In this document: positions 51,822 through 61,857 of the stretch, piece after piece | Layout: each line of letters begins with the position of its first letter | How positions within the stretch are numbered: the stretch's first letter is position 1 | Assembly: GCA_030068145.1 (NCBI GenBank) | Contig: JAPJBO010000127.1 | Coordinates: 186,001 to 250,000, forward strand | Origin: Diplonema papillatum | Lineage: Eukaryota > Euglenozoa > Diplonemea > Diplonemida > Diplonemidae | DNA length: 64,000 bases | Direction: 5' to 3' | Made by a program: the position numbers and the translations under genes | Notes under the pieces: model-generated | Database searches by the model: none | Told to the model about the DNA's origin: nothing | Seen by the model: only the letters and a program-made list of their open reading frames with translations

Positions 51822-52372
51822 GGCAGTGGCAGTTGCCCTGTTCCATGATCGCTGTGCTACGACGAGCACCACCGGCACTGTCCATTCGGAAGACCGCAGG
51901 GCACTTGAGGCAAGAAGAACGGACGCTACACTACCCGGGATGGCGTGCCAGCATCACGGCGTTCATTCGTTCCCTGTGGACAAGGTAGTGCAGATCGGCA
52001 GTTGCCCTGTTCCATGATCGCTGTGCTACGACGAGCACCACCGGCACTGTCCATTCGGAAGACCGCAGGGCACTTGAGGCAAGAAGAACGGACGCTACCC
52101 AGGATGGCGTGCCAGCATCACGGCGTTCATTCGTTCCACTGTGGACAAGGTAGTGCAGATCGGCAGTTGCCCTGTTCCATGATCGCTGTGCTACGACGAG
52201 CACCACCGGCACTGTCCATTCGGAAGACCGCAGGGCACTTGAGGCAAGAAGAACGGACGCTACACTACCCGGGATGGCGTGCCAGCATCACGGCGTTCAT
52301 TCGTTCCACTGTGGACAAGGTAGTGCAGATCGGCAGTTGCCCTGTTCCACGATCGCTATGCTAGGACGAGAA
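51822..52372 (+). repeat. Roughly 170-bp tandem array, about 3.3 copies
   Basis: CAGTTGCCCTGTTCCATGAT recurs at about 51829, 51999, 52164 and (with one change) 52334. The unit includes CACCGGCACTGTCCATTCGG, GGGCACTTGAGGCAAGAAG and GGCGTTCATTCGTTCC. Copies are over 95% alike by eye. Confidence 0.92.
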
Positions 52373-52410
52373 GCTATGGCGTACAGGACGCAACCTCCGC
52401 CAACAACCGT

Positions 52411-52432
52411 TCCGTAGCCATTCTGTCTTGAG
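52411..52432 (+). other. Spliced-leader-like 22-mer
   Basis: TCCGTAGCCATTCTGTCTTG plus AG matches 18 of 22 positions of the dinoflagellate/perkinsid spliced leader, with the first 12 exact. No donor GT follows and no gene follows closely. It may be chance or a relic. Confidence 0.25.
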
Positions 52433-52939
52433 ACAAAAGAATGGAAGCAATGAACGAAGAGGAGTGACTCGTGCAGACTCTTGCAACATGTTCTCTGCAG
52501 GCCCTTCAAGCTATGCGGTACATCACAGTCTATCAGGAGGGGACGGACAAGCTTTTTCATTCATGCTCCGCGCAGAAGATGGTGGCTTACAAGACCGGAA
52601 CTCACACAGCAATCTTTGACTCATAGTGTAGTAGATGCTGGTGTCTTCTTGAAGCACCGGCCAGCACTTCAGGCAGCAACGGAGAATGTGAGCCATCCTG
52701 TGGTTGCAGACTTACTACGTGACGAAGTCACACTCGGACTTCTGCGCAATGTGTATGCACGTACTGTAGCATCTAGTGCACACGTGCATCCCCTCCCACG
52801 CCCCCGGCTAGGGCAGTGATGCACGGGCACGGCATGCCCTGCATCGTTCTGAATATTGGTGCAGCGCGTGCCACCAATCACTGCCGCCCCTCCTTCTTCC
52901 CAGTGATAAGAGATACGTTTCGTTACGTATTTATACTCC

Positions 52940-53236
52940 GATTGTCCAATTGCTGTTGACACGGAAACCTTCTCCACTTCGGCCTTCAATGTTCTCCATT
53001 GAATATTCGCTACTACAACCAAGATCTGCACTCATCCACGCTCCATCGAGGCTCACGCCAACGACTTCGCGGCGTGGACCACGCACTCCTACGCACGCCT
53101 GGCTTTGTGATACCAGTACGCGGCCAACTATGGGTGGATCGCTTGAGCATCATCCATTTTCGGGACCGGTGCATTCGGCAGGTGAGTTGTTACACACTCA
53201 TTACCGGATGCCGACTTCCATGGCCACCGTCCTGCT
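52940..53236 (-). rRNA. Large-subunit rRNA fragment (domain II-III region)
   Basis: On the minus strand it has GGTGGCCATGGAAGTCGG, GTGTAACAACTCACCTGC, GTGAGCCTCGATGG, GTGCAGATCTTGGTTGTAGT, GCGAATATTCAATGGAGAAC and GGCCGAAGTGGAGAAGG, in LSU order. It overlaps the region present at 7480-7725 and extends further 3'. Confidence 0.9.
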
Positions 53237-53640
53237 GTCAAGATGAACCGACACCCTTTCTGGGATCTGATGAGCGATCACTCGGACTGGAGTGCCCCGG
53301 AAACCCTGTATTGCGCCTTTCCTGCGCAGTAGTTCGTGCGTACAAGTCGAACTTTGAGTGCGTGAGCCCCTCCGAAGAAAGGTCCATCACACTAGTTCCA
53401 GGCTACTTAGCCCGGGGTCTCTGGGTCGCGTCCCCCTCCTTCTCTTGGTCGCCTGGCCTTGAGTCTTGCTGGTCCGTCCGGGGGTCCCTTCGTTTTGTAT
53501 CACCTCGCGGGGTTTGTGAAACGGCGAAGGCTGCATTCCGGCATTTAGGCAAGTTTCGACGGTGGTACTGCACGGCTACTTTCGCGTTGCAGCTGTTTGT
53601 GTATATTACGTAAAAGTGCCACGTGGAGGTGTAAAAACGC
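53237..53640. other. No gene recognised
   Basis: An open frame at about 53240-53410 has no recognised domain. The segment lies between two LSU fragments. Confidence 0.35.
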
Positions 53641-53762
53641 AGCCCTGTCCCGTATCGGCCGCTGACAGTTTCAAGTCCGTTCCCTTGACTGCTGTTTCGC
53701 CAGATAGTAGGTAGGGACAGAAGGAATCTCATTGGTCCATTCACGCGCGTCTTTAATTAGAA

Positions 53763-53822
<60 letters not shown>

Positions 53823-53935
53823 ACCTGATCTCTCAGCGTTGACATTCAGGGCACTGGGCAGAAGTCACATTCCACTCGCCACCGCTGTGATGAAGCGAAA
53901 TGCTGTGGTTTAATTAACCAGTTGGCTACGTTTGT
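53641..53935 (-). rRNA. Large-subunit rRNA fragment (domain IV region)
   Basis: On the minus strand: GGTTAATTAAACCACAGC, GACTTCTGCCCAGTGCC, CTGAATGTCAACGC, GGTAAACGGCGGGAGTAAC, CTCTTAAGGTAGCC and TACTATCTGGCGAAACAGC. It matches 1663-1815 almost exactly and extends further 5'. Confidence 0.92.
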
Positions 53936-53984
53936 GTCTACAGTTTGTGCGGAGTTCTTGCGTACTTCGGTTTATCGGGGGTAC

Positions 53985-54235
53985 CATACACGATCCTGAA
54001 ATGAGCGTATACCCGTTACTCGTTACAGCCACGGTAGTCCACTACACTACCGTCAAAAGCTGATAGGGCAGAAGCTCTTGCGGGCTTGCACCGACTTGTA
54101 GTCGTGTGCTATCACTCGATTGACCTGTTTCATCCACACGCCGCTGCTATTGCTAGCGTTGGTTCTTATCTCGGTCAATTGTATCCACCTTGACCCCGCG
54201 GTTTTAAGGCCACAGAGTTGAACCCTGTTGGATTC
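53985..54235 (-). rRNA. Small-subunit rRNA fragment (5' domain)
   Basis: On the minus strand: CTTCTGCCCTATCAGC, TTTTGACGGTAGTG, GTGGACTACCGTGGCTG and TAACGAGTAACGGG, the conserved SSU helix 9-11 region, preceded by diverged V2-like sequence. Reading 5' to 3' it comes just before an LSU domain IV piece, so it is an SSU-LSU fusion. Confidence 0.85.
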
Positions 54236-54357
54236 TTCGGACATGTGTTAACAATGGAGTTACCATTGTTATTCAATTGGGCCCAAAAGGCACCTTCCCC
54301 GCGTAGATTGCCACCGATTTAATGAGCCGTCTGTAGACTCACTGTCAATCCATTTAC

Positions 54358-54569
54358 CATGCAGGGTCAAAACCTTGTGTCTTTTTGAAAATGGCAAAAA
54401 AAAAATTTCCGGAAAAAAATTGGGTTTTTTGAATTTTAAAAGTTTGGAACAAACTCTGCAGTAATTTTTGAGGAAGTTGAGCAAAATTTTTTTTTTCCAA
54501 AAAAATTGTTAGGGCTCCATCGGCCCTGCAGGAGCGTTTTAAAAAGACACAAGGTTTTGACCCTGCATG
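54358..54569. mobile_element. MITE with 29-bp perfect terminal inverted repeats
   Basis: Arms 54358-54386 and 54541-54569 are exact complements (CATGCAGGGTCAAAACCTTG start). The body of about 154 bp is AT-rich with no coding capacity. TTAC directly precedes the left arm and TTAC directly follows the right arm, a likely 4-bp target-site duplication. It is non-autonomous; no related transposase is in the window. Confidence 0.88.
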
Positions 54570-54867
54570 TTACTCTGAGACTTGCACGGCCTATAATCCT
54601 TGAAATATATCTGCATCCTGTACCCTCCCCGGCCGGTAATGAATCCGGATGGTCTTTGGATCCAGATCCTTGCAACCATGTTTGCCATACCCCCCCCCTC
54701 CTCCTCCCCCCCAGGCGACTCTTCAACCAACACGGTGTGCCGTGCCTCTTTTCGAGGATGTAGCCACGTTTTTCTCGCTCGCCGGGGGAGGAGGTCTCAT
54801 CTCATTTAACGCCTTTTTTATGATTATAACGCGATTCCGCGAGCAACTCGGGGCGGGGGCATGGAGA

Positions 54868-54948
54868 GCGAAGTCGATGGCGTGAGCCTCGATGGAGCGT
54901 GGATGAGTGCAGATAGCAGCGAATATTCAATGGAGAACATTGATCAAT
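54868..54948 (+). rRNA. Short LSU rRNA fragment
   Basis: GGCGTGAGCCTCGATGGAGC, GAGTGCAGATAGCAGCG and AATATTCAATGGAGAAC match the minus-strand LSU piece at 52985-53070, with a small deletion after GCAGAT. Confidence 0.8.
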
Positions 54949-57118
54949 AAATGACAGTGTATCATGCACGACAAGAAAAGTACTTCTTCCGCATGACAAG
55001 ACAGTAAACTTGTCGTCTGCGACTCGTCATTCTCATGGCAATTGTCGTGAAACCATTGCCTTCTGGCGAGCACAGTCGTTCGTTCGATGACAGAAAAAGT
55101 AAGGACAAGTATAGTGCATACCTTCGACAAGTTGTCGTATTAAGTGCGTGATAACAGCTTGCGGAACTCCCCTCTCTTTGCCGCTCCCGCCCCGCCAGTA
55201 GCTGCAGTATTACGGAGGGAGTTGGTGCTCGAATGTACAACATTCGTTACCTTCCCGTATCTTTCTTGTTTGAGCGTGCGGGGAAAACACTTCATCAATT
55301 TGCCTTTCGCCGAAGTTTGTCGTGGCCCGATATATCCGGTGAGCACGTGAAAAAGAACAGTGACACCCTGCTGGACTCGGGCTTGTTCCTTAAGCTCGAA
55401 GTAACAATTGTGCTGAGGACCCTTCTTTGCCCTTTGTAACTCTTATAGTTTACTAAAGGAATAGGAGCGAGGCGCATGGCTAGATGAGCCACCTCGAATT
55501 GACACCACGAGAATTCGGGGTGGTGCTGGCTTCTACGACTATTGAGAATCCGCCAAGACTGCACTCCTCGAAGGAATGTACTTGGTGTCGGTCACAAACA
55601 GTCCCGGACATGGCTAGCCCGCTGATGCGTTCGACGACCTGATGAGTCTCATGCTTCTGCAATTCCCATTGACTATCGCGTCTGGCCGCGGTCTTCATCG
55701 TTCCCAGAGCCAAGACATCCACCGATAAGTGCAATTGATGTCACCCTCGATCAACCGCAGTTGAGTATACACAACCCGTAACCACATGACCTTTTCTTGC
55801 TCTAAGAGAACCCATTTATCAACGGTCACACGGAGACCCTAAACCCCCAGAATTTCAAGCGAACTATAACTCTAAAAAACTCGAAAAAGGCAGCACTCCT
55901 GACCTAGCCCAGGGAACCAACAGGAATAAATAATGTCAGTCACATTCCCTATCAGTCCGGGGTGGTGCCCCGCTTTGCTTCAGGTCCCACGGTAAACTAT
56001 GGGTTCTGGCTTAGAGGCGTTCAGCCGTCTTCTATCCAGTGGTATCACGGCAGTGTCCGATCGTTTGTTCGAGGTATCTTTTCTGCACCTCGGAAAACCC
56101 CCGTCCCTGGCCCGTCCGTTCGATACAGCTCGAATCGAAGAGACGACGCTGGGAAATGCAGCTGTGCATTCCTTCGATACGAGTTGCCAGGCCCGGGACT
56201 CGACGAGGGGTGTCCCTATTGGTTTGGTGTGGTGTGTAAACGCTCGCACCAGGCGCGCGGGGTCTTGCAATCTCTGTCTTGCAACGCACACGCACAAAGA
56301 GTCTGCTCTTCCGAAATCCGGCCCTACAACGCAAGCCTGCGGGCGTAAAGTTACCGAGATTTGCCATGCCAGAACGTCGCCCTCGTCTGAGTCTTCCGGG
56401 CCCTCTGTGCACCCTGCGCACACCTCGCCTGCATGGAACACAAAGGGGACTCAACCGTGCTTCCTTCGCGTGAATCAAGGAGGCGAGCATCAAACAGATC
56501 ACACGCAGCAAGAGCAAATGAAAAGTGAACTTACACTAAAAAAGTGGGGAGGGGGTCCCATAATCCACCCCTAACCTGGGTGAGATGTTGGTGTCGGTCA
56601 TACCTTGTTGCGAACCTCGCTTGCCAAAGCAAGCAAGTAGCGTGTACACGAAAGAAGCCATGCATGCCCTCCCCCCGAATACGTAGTAGCTTCAAAAGAA
56701 CCCATTTGACGACGGTAATCCGGAGACCCTAAAATCCCGGCTTCTCATACGAACTTTATCTCTAACAAGCCGACAAGAAGCAAGCAAAAACAATGGGCTT
56801 GCATTCTGCGAACACGCAATCTAGAAGAAAAGGGTTGCAACGTCAATAGTTGTGGCATCCCCGGACAACTCGATTGACGGTTGTCCACGTATAAAACGTA
56901 TAGGAGTGCCTCACGCGCTTCGTGAGCAAAATCACAGAGGAGGAAAAGGACCAATCCGACCACACGTTAAGCCATGCAATGGGCGCGATTCGTCGGGTAA
57001 CCGTGCATGGTGGGATCCGTTCAAGGTCGAAGTCGTGCAGACTTTTCAGAATAACACGAAAAGCGTCTAGACAAAAACCCGTTTTCACATTTCTTCCGAT
57101 GGAGCAGCCGATCTCCAA
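54949..57118. other. Gene-free dispersed repeats
   Basis: 55553-55622 matches 430-505. 55770-55885 and 56690-56770 are members of the CCCGGAATTTCAAGCG family. About 57040-57100 matches 850-925. Frames around 56000-56400 are open on several strands without recognisable domains. I see no gene. Confidence 0.5.
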
Positions 57119-57232
57119 CAAAAAGGAAGTACTCGCGGAGGCCGCGGCTGCATCTCCCGAAGGGAGAAAATGTGCCGAAGCCCACGCGAAACACATGAAA
57201 ATCTTGGGTTCTTGCTGGGCGTAGGCGTGTCA
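57119..57232 (+). repeat. Diverged R1 fragment
   Basis: GGAAGTACTCGCGGAGGC, GAAAATGTGCCGAAGCCCAC, GCGAAACACATGAAAATC and GGGCGTAGGCGT follow the R1 order with many substitutions. Confidence 0.6.
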
Positions 57233-57424
57233 ACTACGCTCGCCAGTGAATCGTTTCTCTCGCCTTTCTCTTGTTCGCTGGTGGCCGCGGCGTAACATGA
57301 TGACTGTGATACACAGCGGCAGGCAGGATAAGGATGAACCGGCTTAGTAAGGTAAAGTCAACCTGTTTCGCCGCCTACTCAGCCCAGCAGGCGAACAGTC
57401 CACCCTTTGACATTTCTGCTTGGA

Positions 57425-57480
57425 CTGGAGGCTAGGAAGAGCCGACCATTAAGAGCAAAATCGTTGTGAACGCTTCATGT
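57425..57480 (-). rRNA. Short diverged LSU rRNA fragment
   Basis: On the minus strand GAAGCGTTCACAACG and GGTCGGCTCTTCCTAGCC resemble the segment present at 43825-43900, with extra changes. Confidence 0.55.
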
Positions 57481-58262
57481 TGGGCTTGCACCAGGAGCTT
57501 GGAACTGTCAGGCCAAGCACCGAGAGAGCTTGCCGCATCCTTGGGTGGTCCAATGCTGATGATGATCTCGGAACAGGACTCAAAGCTGAGACCCAGGTGG
57601 CGACTGCCGACCATGACGGGTGCTTGCACCAGAAGCTTGGAACAGCTACCCAGGCCAAGCTCATCGCACAGAGAGCTTGCCACATCCTCGGGTGAGATGT
57701 GCCGCCTGTGTAACGACACCCATCCCGTGTATCTAACTCCGCAAGACGTGTGAATTTGTTGCATTAGTGTGATTGTCAGGCCTTCGACTACCCTGAGCAA
57801 CGCACTATGCACACTCCGTGTCTACGTCACAGCAGATGGAACGCGTCTGTTGCGTCGCCGCGGGGGCGGCCTACGAGTGGATGTCATTGTGGCCTCCCGG
57901 CCGGAGCCATCGTTGGATGACCCTTCGCTCGTTTCTTCGCGTTTGCGTCGGTTCGCGCGTCGGATGGACGCAGCCGGGGGCTGCGCAAACCCGCAAGACG
58001 AAAACAGAAGTCTTGAGCCGAAGGATTCCACCCCACCCACCCTTGAGAGAGGAGTCACAGGACCCGAAAGCAGCGTGTCGGAAGCTCAAAGCCGACTGGT
58101 GAAAGTGACAAGTGGGCTTTACTTCGATTCAGCCGTTACCCTCTCAAAGTCCTGAACTTACAAACACACAATGCACGCCCAAACCAGCTCACAAAAAGGA
58201 AGGAAAATAATAACACATCAAACAAGGTCGTCCCGCCTTGTTTCTCGACTTGCACAGGACGC
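57481..58262. other. Repeats upstream of the small membrane protein
   Basis: 57480-57700 contains two diverged copies of a CTTGCACCAGNAGCTTGGAAC unit about 150 bp apart. 57988-58085 matches 24691-24830. No exon was recognised. Confidence 0.5.
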
Positions 58263-58601
58263 ATGGACACCCGAGCCCTCATCGTCAGCACCGCTGCCCT
58301 GGGTCTCGCGGTGGCGGCGCTGCTGAGCGTGCGGTGCACGAGGCGGTATTCCGTTCGGTGGATCCCCGCGGTTATCACCGAGAAGACGCAGAGCCAGGCG
58401 CACTTCGTGCTGCGCGGGCGGCAGACGGACGAGGCGGTGTTCGAGGTGAAGGACGGCAACGACGACCTCATAGCACGCGGCGGGATCATCCCGGGGCAGC
58501 CGCAAGAGATAGACCTGTCGCACTGCCCGTACGGCACCATCTGGCTGCACGTCACGATTGGCGAGGACACATACTCCGCCGCGGCAAAAAAGGTCATGTA
58601 G
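58263..58601 (+). CDS. Small membrane-anchored protein, 112 aa
   Basis: One exon from ATG at 58263 to TAG. Residues 5-22 (ALIVSTAALGLAVAALLSV) are a signal anchor, followed by a basic CTRRYSVRW and about 85 residues with alternating hydrophobic positions (FVLRGRQ, AVFEVKDGNDDLIARGG, PQEIDLSHCPYGTIWLHVTI), probably a small beta-sandwich outside the membrane. I do not recognise the family. Codon use is GC-rich like the other genes here, and the partial downstream copies support a real unit. The function is unknown. Confidence 0.6.
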   Translation: MDTRALIVSTAALGLAVAALLSVRCTRRYSVRWIPAVITEKTQSQAHFVLRGRQTDEAVFEVKDGNDDLIARGGIIPGQPQEIDLSHCPYGTIWLHVTIGEDTYSAAAKKVM

Positions 58602-59105
58602 AACTGGCGGAACCGAACAATCGGTTGCCTCACTTCCATGGTAGTGCATGACTGAGCACGCGACTTGTGGCAGAATCGACGCAAATGTGCCGCATTGACC
58701 CAAAATGCTGAGGTGGAGGTGAAGGACGGCAACGACAACCTGATCGAATGCAGGATCATCCCGGGGCAGCCGCAGGAGGTAGACCTGTCGCACTGCCCGT
58801 ACGGAACCATCACGATCGGCGAGGACACATACTCCGCCGCGGCAAAGAAGGTCATGTAGAAGTGGCGGAACTGAACAATCGGTGGCCTCACTTTCATGGT
58901 AGTGCATGACTAAGCGCGCGACTTGTGGCAGAATCGACGCAAACGTGCACGTCATGATCGGCAAGGACACATACTCCGCTGCGGCAAAGAAGGTCATGTC
59001 GAACTGACGGAACCGAACAATCGGTTGCATCACTTTCCTAGTAGTGCATGACAGAGCACGCGACTTGTGGCACGTCACGATCGGAGAGGACATATCGGCA
59101 GAACA
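58602..59105 (+). pseudogene. Three partial copies of the 112-aa gene
   Basis: 58714-58858 repeats VEVKDGN through AKKVM with a small deletion in the WLHV region. 58946-58999 keeps only VMIGKDTYSAAAKKVM. 59072-59095 keeps CACGTCACGATCGGAGAGG only. The 3' flank (GAACAATCGGT, GTAGTGCATGAC, GCGACTTGTGGCA) is repeated each time, giving a decaying ladder. Confidence 0.88.
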
Positions 59106-60528
59106 ATGGAACGCTTCACGCGGGGACAGGGTTAACTATCCTGGAAAGTTGCACTTTCTTCGTGTAGTTCGTGTATTTACGGAGTCTTACACTCCCCTTC
59201 TTCGTTTCGCTTTTTCAATTAAACACCTTCGCCGAAGAAGACTTGCCAGCATCAAGCATGCATGCAAAAGGCAATTTTCTGGCTGACTGGTATGATCATG
59301 GGTTTTGCGGGGTTTGTGCCTGTTTCTTGCCAGGTTTGTGCCAACTTCTTACAGGGTACTATGATAGGGGTGAACATTTAAAACGTCAAAAGTCTATTCG
59401 CGATCCCTTGCCACACGTTAGTTGCAGCACCCCACCCGTATCGCAATACGATACAGTTACGGACATTCAACTTGCGCAAACCACAAGCAGCACCAAACAT
59501 TTCCGAAAAGAGACGGTCATACGGTACCAAGAAGACAGACAGTCATCTACTGCGGCACCATACTGAGGAGGGCCTACCGTAAGTAAGATATGTTGATAAT
59601 GGCCGAAACCACCAAAGACCAAGAGCGAAGGTACCTACCGATTCTCTTACCTCGTGTAACCACCACTCTTCCGACACTCAGAGCACAAAGGATATCTTCC
59701 CATATTGACGAAGGTCATCCGGAGACTTTTAAACCCCGGAGTTTCATGCGAACTTTCACTCTAAAAGAAGAGAAGGCCACGCGCTCACAGCCACGCCTCG
59801 GGTCGCTGAGTCGGGATCGTAAGCACAGGCTATCGAACAGATTGCTCAGGCAAAGCCTTTTTCCCGGGACGGGTTTTCCTGTGCTCTCATGGCATGGTGC
59901 TGTGACGAGCTACGAATAGCCGTCGAACCGAACACCCCTGTCCTGCCTGCAGGCACTCAGGTTCTACGCGAAGGTTGGTCCTCCTGATGTCCGTGACTTA
60001 AAGGACCGGAACTCGGTAGGTAGGACCAGTGCGGTGTTCAGTGTCTAACTATTCCAAAACCACGTAAACCCGTACGTTCTTGCAAAACCTTCCCCTCTCA
60101 AAGAACTGACTGACGAGCACGCAACCCGGTGAACATAATCAAGAGTCGAAGATTAGCGTCGAAACTTCCTGGCTTTTCACGCCGTAGCAGAGCGACCACA
60201 CCCTACCCAATCCCAAGCACCCTCTAAACGCGTTAGGGGACTTCACAAGGTTTCACAACGGAGTGACACACCCGAAACGAGCTGCACCCTCTTACTTTTC
60301 TCATCCCCCCGCCATACCCAAGCCTCTACGGTCAACCGGAGACTTTAAAATACCGACCTTCTAATCCACAAATAACGCTAGAACGCCCATCCCCTCGTGG
60401 TCTCACCCCCTAGCTTCCGGAGTCTTGCGCTTCCCTTTTCTCTTTCCTTTCCAACGCTCACATCAAGCATACCAGACGAGGCAGTGTTCTGCCTACACAA
60501 CGTTCTCGAAAAAAAGAGACGAGAATCC
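59106..60528. other. Gene-free dispersed repeats
   Basis: 59106-59165 (ACGCGGGGACAGGGTTA) recurs at 60788-60850. 59223-59282 and 60456-60505 are E module pieces. 59700-59765 and 60330-60385 belong to the CCCGGAATTTCAAGCG and CTAATCCACAAATAACGC families. 59876-60085 is a CTGTGCTCT family member. Confidence 0.6.
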
Positions 60529-60849
60529 ATGAAATGCCGTGCCTTCTTTCTTCCCTTAGTCGTGTTTTGTCATCGCAAGACGCGACATGCTCCTTTTTTG
60601 GAGTTGCGCGAGCTGTCAGGGCCAGCAGACAGGCAAAGCTGCCACGATGACGAGCTTGCTCGGACGTGCAGGATAGCCGAAAGGGAATGCGTGAACATTC
60701 CGCAACCCGGATGCAGAGATCTGAAGTGTTGTCACATTGACGATCCTGTTGACCATGTCCCGTCTCTTTTTGAAGGAGGGTTGACCCTTGAAACGCTTCA
60801 CGCGGGGACAGGGTTATCTATCCTGCAAAGCTGCACTTTCTTCGTGTAG
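60529..60849 (+). CDS. Possible small Cys-rich secreted protein or exon
   Basis: From ATG 60529 the frame reads MKCRAFFLPLVVFCHR, a possible signal peptide, then a Cys-containing stretch (QSCHDDELARTCRIAERECV, GCRDLKCCHIDD). The last 20 codons fall in a dispersed repeat shared with 59106-59165, so the true end may be a donor upstream. No homology was recognised. Confidence 0.3.
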   Translation: MKCRAFFLPLVVFCHRKTRHAPFLELRELSGPADRQSCHDDELARTCRIAERECVNIPQPGCRDLKCCHIDDPVDHVPSLFEGGLTLETLHAGTGLSILQSCTFFV

Positions 60850-60902
60850 TAGGGTGTCTTGTGGATGTGCATGGAAAAAAACAGGGGAGATCTCATTGTC
60901 TT

Positions 60903-61008
60903 GCATCGGGCCGTACCGTTAACCGCAATAGGTCTCCTAGGCTAAAAGCCGCTGGCCGACAGAACAATGTAGGTAAGGGAAGTCGGCAAACTGGATCCGT
61001 AGCATCAA
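60903..61008 (+). rRNA. Large-subunit rRNA fragment (domain II)
   Basis: CGGGCCGTACC, CGCAATAGGTCTCCTAGGC, AGAACAATGTAGGTAAGGGA, AGTCGGCAAACTGGATCCGT and AGCATC are colinear with LSU rRNA. It is about 100 bp. Confidence 0.88.
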
Positions 61009-61014
61009 AATCGG

Positions 61015-61213
61015 CGCCCGCGGTCACCATCGCCGCCCTCTTCCTACGCAGTCACCATCGCCGCCCTCTTCCTACGCAGTCACCATCGCCGCCCTCTTCC
61101 TACGCAGTCACCATCGCCGCCCTCTTCCTACGCAGTCACCATCGCCGCCCTCTTCCTACGCAGTCACCATCGCCGCCCTCTTCCTACGCAGTCACCATCG
61201 CCGCCCTCTTCCC
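61015..61213 (+). repeat. 28-bp tandem array, seven copies
   Basis: The unit CAGTCACCATCGCCGCCCTC plus TTCCTACG is repeated with almost no variation immediately after the LSU fragment. Confidence 0.95.
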
Positions 61214-61857
61214 CTCCCTCTCTAGTGAAAGAGTGACAGAGCACGCACAGCAGCGAGTAGAGAAGAGAACGAGTGTAAAAGAACGGAGGGTAGCACAAAC
61301 TACCAAACCGACGGGAGATCACCGCAAACACTTTCTTGCCTTCTGTTCTTCCAATCAAAACCAGCACCAACAACACCGTTTCCCCCTTTCCTCTTGTCTT
61401 AGGCCGATGCGGGCTACATGGCAACCCTGCTCAACATGTATGCACGCGGGGGGCCCAGGGCCACATTCATTGCGAATGTGTTCGTGGTGTCGGTCGCAGG
61501 AGTCTTTTTTGGCTAGCCAAAGAGAGTAAAAGAGTGAGAGAGTACGTACAAGAGTACGAGTGTAAAGGGACGGAGGTAGCACATACTACCAGACCAGCGA
61601 AGGCCAGTTTTCGTTGACCGCACTACCCTGAGCCCAAATCCTGGACGTGGTTTCAGGTGGCAAATTTGGCAAATGATCATGATCAGAAGGTCCTACTTGG
61701 GCGGTTCAGTTTCCTCACACATTGCATGTGGCTAAAAAGATTTCTAACCTTTTCCTTATCCCTCGAAACCAGCACCATATAACAACGTCCCCCCTTCCCT
61801 CTTGTTCAAATTGCACCCGCCATCCACCAGGGACTTATCTCTCGAAGCGCAAAGGAA
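61214..61857. other. Dispersed repeats before the Cys-rich gene
   Basis: 61275-61345 and 61565-61605 are GGTAGCACAAACTACC family members. 61455-61500 relates to 10540-10580 and the 430-505 family. 61620-61735 is the inverted GATCATGAT family. No exon was recognised. Confidence 0.6.

Noticed and set aside
52999-53613. 204-aa plus-strand frame
   Set aside because: Its first third is the reverse complement of conserved LSU rRNA; the rest has no domain.
61018-61213. Proline/arginine repeat protein from the 28-bp array
   Set aside because: A 28-bp period changes frame each unit. It lies between an rRNA fragment and dispersed repeats with no splice or start support.
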